From positions 21,365,501 to 21,429,500 of the forward strand of contig NC_081812.1 of NCBI RefSeq assembly GCF_030704535.1: DNA of 64,000 bases, given 5' to 3'. The notes under the pieces were generated by a model. It ran no database searches and was not told where the DNA came from. It was given only the letters and a program-made list of their open reading frames with translations. The stretch comes from Vitis vinifera. Its lineage: Eukaryota; Streptophyta; Magnoliopsida; Vitales; Vitaceae. Position 1 is the first letter of the stretch; every line of letters starts with the position of its first letter. The position numbers and the translations under genes were made by a program. Shown piece after piece: positions 59,760 through 64,000 of the stretch.

Positions 59760-59823
59760 CACGTGCAGAGCGAAGAAGCTACGTGGATGTCACACATCGC
59801 TTCTCGATCTGCTTTCGACACGT
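59760..59823 (-). promoter_or_regulatory. ABRE cluster of the second LEA gene
   Basis: A CACGTG at 59760-59765 (GCACGTGTCC on the minus strand), TACGTGG at about 59780, and GACACGT at about 59817. The last two, with the intervening TCTGCTTTC, are also found in the same order upstream of the third LEA gene (62361-62399). Confidence 0.65.
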
Positions 59824-59829
59824 TTCACC

Positions 59830-61296
59830 TCCACCGTCTTTGAGAGATATATACCATGAAAATGGTGAGTTACGATTAACGAAGCCTTAAAATAGAAAGC
59901 CAAGTGGCAGCATTCCTGAAGACGGGTGGCATATGTCGTTGTGTGTAGATATTGTATGTCACAGTGGTTTCTCCTATGCAATGCATCTAGGGAGAGACGT
60001 TCTCCACTTTTAGAACTAATTCCATACATTGCATTAAACAAGCTTAAAATAATAAAATAGAATATTTAAGCTCACATTCCGATACACTTTCTATTTTTAT
60101 TTTTAAAATAATTTTTTTACATAGAAAATAAAAAATAAAAATTTGTTTTATTTTTGTAAAAACATTTTTAATACTTTAAAATTTTAAGTCACTTCTTCAA
60201 ATATTTTTAAATACAATATCTACTCATATGAACTTATTTTTATATAAAAATTCCTATATTTTACTTATAAAACTAAAAAAAATAGAAAAATATATGTCTA
60301 AATATTGACCCAATTAAATTTCATATTCAATAAAAAAAAAACATTACATACAATAATTTTATTTTTTTTAAGTATAGAATCCCCGAACAATTAAACAATA
60401 CAATTCAAATAGTTGAAATGAAATTCAACTAACCATTCGACATAAAATGAATTTTTTCAAATGAGACCGAAACATGGTACTTTGATGATGCTTTCATCTA
60501 TTATGTTTTGATTTAAGGAATTCCTTTTCTATAATTCTAGGATTACGGCCGTATATATGTATATATATAGTTCAATAATTTGAAAGGAAGTAGATTAACT
60601 AACGATTGACACAATACAACCCAAAAATTAAGAGTCATACCAATAATATTTTGAAAATAATTTTAAAAATACATTTAACAAAAATTTATTCCAAGTTTTT
60701 CATTTAAAAAGATTTGAATATTTTTCAAACAAAATTCAAATATTTTTAAGTTACAAATAGACTTAAAAATTTTGAAAAATAGAAAAAAAATATTATAAAA
60801 AATAAAAATAAAATATAATTAAAATTAATAAAAAAGTTTATATATTTTTAAATTATTTGATATATATATATATATATATATATATAATGAATTTAAATCA
60901 CTATATACAATTAATTTATTACTTTTAAATTTATTTTTATTTTTCACAATTAAAGGGATACATATCATTTTCCATTATGGAACTTTCATAACATTAATTA
61001 TTCTACTTTTACATTCACATTTTTATGTTTTAATGTAGAAAATTCAAATAAGTACGCGACCATTCCACATTATACCACTGACATCTCTGTATTTACATTT
61101 TAAAAAAAAATCATTCTTTAAAATTCTTAGAAGTATCATTCGGGACATACCCCAAGTATTTCAACAGGGTATTTATAATGCATTCTAATTAATATTAAAA
61201 ACAGAGAAGGCCGTCAGCCCATTTGGCTCACTTTTCCTAAATTAGGAAACTAAAATTAACTGAATTATTGTTCTTGAAAATTGAAAATAAACTCTG
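59830..61296. other. Spacer between LEA genes 2 and 3
   Basis: Very AT-rich, with a (TA)n run at 60861-60886. No gene is seen. Confidence 0.65.
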
Positions 61297-61392
61297 TTGC
61301 TTGTCATATTGCTTACATACATAATAAGTTGCTTGTCATATTGCTTACATACATAATAAGTTGCTTGTCATATTGCTTACATACATAATAAG
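61297..61392. repeat. Three perfect 32-bp tandem units
   Basis: Units start at 61297, 61329 and 61361 and are nearly identical (TTGCTTGTCATATTGCTTAC...). They lie about 130 bp past the stop of LEA gene 3, so probably in its 3' UTR or just beyond. Confidence 0.95.
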
Positions 61393-61525
61393 CTGTTATC
61401 TTCATTGTCATTTATTCAAACGGTACACTGATACGCCAAATACTAAAACATCCCGTGTATACGCTCAAACCTACAGACACAAACAGTGTTACAGTGGCCT
61501 TAAACCCCATAGCCAACTCCCACCT

Positions 61526-62232
61526 CTAGGTGCCACCTGTCCCATGGCCAGGGTGGGTGCCGCGAGTGCGATACCCGGTAGTGGTGACTGTGTCGCCATA
61601 TCCAGCCTCACCTGTAGTCGTGCCACCCTTTCCATATTCAGTGTCCCCTGCAGCAGCGCCACCATAACCAGCCGCATCTGTGGTGGTCGCACCATACCCA
61701 GTTGTGCCACCGTAGCCAGTATCTCCTGTTGGGTGACTGGAATAGACGGTGGTGCCGCCGTAGCCAGTATCTCCTGTTGGGTGACTGGAATAGACGGTGG
61801 TGCCGCCGTAGCCAGTATCTCCTGCTGGGTGACTGGAATAGCCGGTAGTTCCGCCGTAGCCAGTATGCCCTGTTGGGTGACTACCGTGGATGCCGGTGGT
61901 GCCGGCTTGCCTCTGGGCGGTGTTGTACTCACGTGCCCGCTGCTTTTCAATCTCAGCCTCGGTTTTCCTCTCTTCTTTCCGTTCAGTTGCCAACTCCTTC
62001 TTCAATGGATCGCGCGTAGTCATCTTCTCCGCCTGTATATATACAACCAAACAAAATCACACCAACTTTCTCGTAGACTAAATTTTAAAATTTATTAACA
62101 AAAATGATATTGACGTTTACATACCTTTTCTTCCAAAGTGGCCTTGGTTTTCTCCAAGCCAGCCCTCGCAGAGGCCGTAACGTTGTTCACCTTCTCCTTC
62201 ACAGCCTCTCCTGCATTCTTCCCGGTCTGCAT
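61526..62232 (-). CDS. LEA_1 (group 4) protein with repeat-expanded tail, third tandem copy
   Basis: Exons 62232-62125 (36 codons) and 62032-61526 give 204 residues, longer than the 131 and 139 of its neighbours. The start MQTGKNAGEAVKEKVNNVTA and KTKATLEEK at the exon end match copy 2, followed by KMTTRDPLKKELATERKEER. The tail at about 88-146 is a 16-residue repeat (core HPTGDTGYGGTTVYSS) coded by a 48-bp minisatellite. More Gly/Tyr/Thr-rich sequence follows, ending HPGHGTGGT. The length difference is almost wholly in the tail. Nothing suggests that the gene is broken. Confidence 0.92.
61711..61902 (-). repeat. In-frame 48-bp minisatellite in LEA gene 3
   Basis: Unit starts are at 61711, 61759, 61807 and 61855, exactly 48 bp apart. 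The first two units are identical, the third has a few changes, and the fourth is partial and diverged. 48 bp equals 16 codons, so copy-number change keeps frame. Confidence 0.95.
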
Positions 62233-62309
62233 CTGTGCTCCCTCCTCTTATCGTATTCTTCTTCTTCTTCACTGCAAACACAAGGGACAATAGAACATAT
62301 AGAGTGGGT

Positions 62310-62450
62310 TAATATATTTGTAGAAAGTGACGTGGGTTTGGGAAAAGTGCAAGGAGAACGAGCTACGTGGACTTCTCAAGGACTCTGCTTTCGACACGTA
62401 TTGCCACCTGTCCCTATTAAAATGGTCAGAAATCTTGGAGTAACCACGTG
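62310..62450 (-). promoter_or_regulatory. TATA-like box and ABRE cluster of the third LEA gene
   Basis: AATATATT lies at about 62311 on either strand. Upstream are TACGTGG (about 62364), GACACGT (about 62393) and CACGTGG with a full CACGTG at 62445-62450. Confidence 0.6.
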
Positions 62451-62499
62451 GCATCCTTCTTATCGTCTACTAGGCGACTAGGCGATGGGGTGCCACGTT

Positions 62500-63884
62500 T
62501 TTTGTTTTGATCCTCGAATCTCACGAAATTTGAGGGGAAAAAATAAATAGAAAAAAAAAAGAGAGAGTATTTCGGCATTGTGTTTGATCCACTAATAATT
62601 TATAAACGTCGCTAGGGCCTACTTCGGCCTATGGGATAATAACCATTAACCACTAACTGAATCATTGAATATTTGTGTGGGGATTTAATGGGAGAGTCTT
62701 TTCAACTCAAAGGAACGCGTGAAGTGTGAACAAGGCCAGTGTGTAAAATGTGAAAAAGTCATGTAAGAATCGAACTGTTCTTTCTCGGCGCTTCCATTTT
62801 TATGCTTTTATGCAATGTTTGTGCGTGGAGGAATAAGAATCATCATATCATTCATTTTATTTTATTTTATCTATCCTCATATCTACATAAGCAATTAAAT
62901 TAAAAATGTGTTAATAAAAATAAAATCTCACCTAAGAGTCAGATATTAATAACTAATTTTATCATGAGACAACTCATGATATTTATATCGTTTCTGTATT
63001 TGACATTGGATAAACTTCATATAATAATCATCAAAACTCTATTGTATTTTTTGTTTTATTTCTTATTTTTATTAAAAAATTACTACCATAAATTCAATTC
63101 AATGCATGTGTATTTCTAAATAATTATATTTTTTAATTATTAAATCATTTCATTTTATCAAATTCGGTATTAGCCAAATTAGTAATTTTATTTTTCTTAA
63201 TCTTGTTATTTAATAAAAAGAATAAAAAAACATTATTTTAAAATATAAATAAAAAATATTTTAAAATACATTTATCTTTTTTTTTAATATTATTATCGTT
63301 TTTGTTCTTACAAAAATTGAAATAAATATTAATTCTAACCTTATAATGTTATATGCATCCAAATATAATAATTAAAATCATTAAATTTATCCATATTTAA
63401 TGAGAAATAATAATGAAAACAATCATTTCTATATACCAAACATGGTCTTAAGTTTAATGTAAATAATTTCATTCAAATGTCAATTTAAAATTTGGTTCTT
63501 GAATGCTTTAATTCTCTTTATTACACTAAACAACTTTGAACCAACAAAAAAAATCTTACAAGGTGATATTAAAAATATAAAAGAAAATTAAATATTGAAT
63601 TAACTATCTCCTTGCGTCTCTTTGTAAGATCAACCTCTACATAAAATGTTTCATGAAAATCAATCCCGGGTATTTTAGTATTAAATTACGATGGTCTAAA
63701 AAAAATGGATATATTGCAATTCACTATTTTTATAAACATAAAATATAAATTTTTAAAATTAATTCAGTATTATATTTTCTATAAATATTAAACACGTTGG
63801 ATGGTTTTAATTTTATTTTTTATTTTATAAAAACAATAATTTTATTTGCAATCGTATAGCAAGAACAAAGGAAAAACCGTTTTA

Positions 63885-63924
<40 letters not shown>

Positions 63925-64000
63925 TTGGCAATTTCTTATATCTTCATGTGAGATATTAGCATCATAGATTTTGTTTATTGGTGGTTCTAATTATAATTAC
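62500..64000. other. AT-rich spacer at the window end
   Basis: No gene is seen. A (TA)n run lies at about 63889-63920. Confidence 0.65.

Noticed and set aside
61361-62098. A 245-codon open frame on the + strand
   Set aside because: It is antisense to the LEA3 second exon and arises from its repeat and codon bias. The minus strand has the recognisable LEA_1 protein.

Overview
This is a plant nuclear DNA window, most likely from a woody eudicot and probably grapevine (Vitis). The Vitis guess is an inference from the style of the LINE tails (a T-A-C-C-T-A-T-C motif before poly(A)), the very AT-rich spacers and the long repeat-filled introns. No alignment was run. All genes have spliced eukaryotic structures, and I rebuilt exon borders from splice sites, reading frame and family similarity.

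Layout. 1-3550: AT-rich spacer with a roughly 0.6 kb tandem duplication. 3550-28.8k (+): PIE1, the Swi2/Snf2 ATPase of the SWR1 (H2A.Z deposition) complex, with 20 coding exons and 2049 codons, and introns full of LINE, SINE and hAT insertions. 30.4-33.5k (+): NSE4, the kleisin of the SMC5/6 complex. 34.4-38.85k (-): plastid enoyl-ACP reductase (MOD1/ENR), convergent with NSE4. 40.0-46.9k (+): a CCCH-CCCH-KH-CCCH RNA-binding protein, divergent from ENR. 48.5-55.6k (-): a FAR1/FHY3-type (FRS) transcription factor derived from a MULE transposase, with an orphan half GATA-finger exon just downstream of its last supported exon. 56.7-62.3k (-): three tandem LEA_1 (group 4) dehydration proteins, each with two exons and with ACGT-core (ABRE-like) promoter motifs. 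62.5-64k: AT-rich spacer.

How the genes relate. There is no operon logic. The adjacent PIE1 and NSE4 both work on chromatin, but nothing links them beyond position. The only co-functional group is the LEA trio, which shares gene structure, an N-terminal motif and promoter elements.

The most interesting find is a 1.01 kb non-autonomous hAT element (12350-13363). It has 13-bp inverted ends and an 8-bp target duplication, and it sits inside a dead LINE in PIE1 intron 7. It carries what looks like the TATA box, 5' UTR, transit-peptide exon and start of intron 1 of a stearoyl-ACP desaturase gene. Other items worth checking are the GATA half finger beside the FRS gene, two GC-AG introns, a nested LINE insertion with a 19-bp target duplication, and an in-frame 48-bp minisatellite in the third LEA gene. 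I saw no clearly new multi-gene system.
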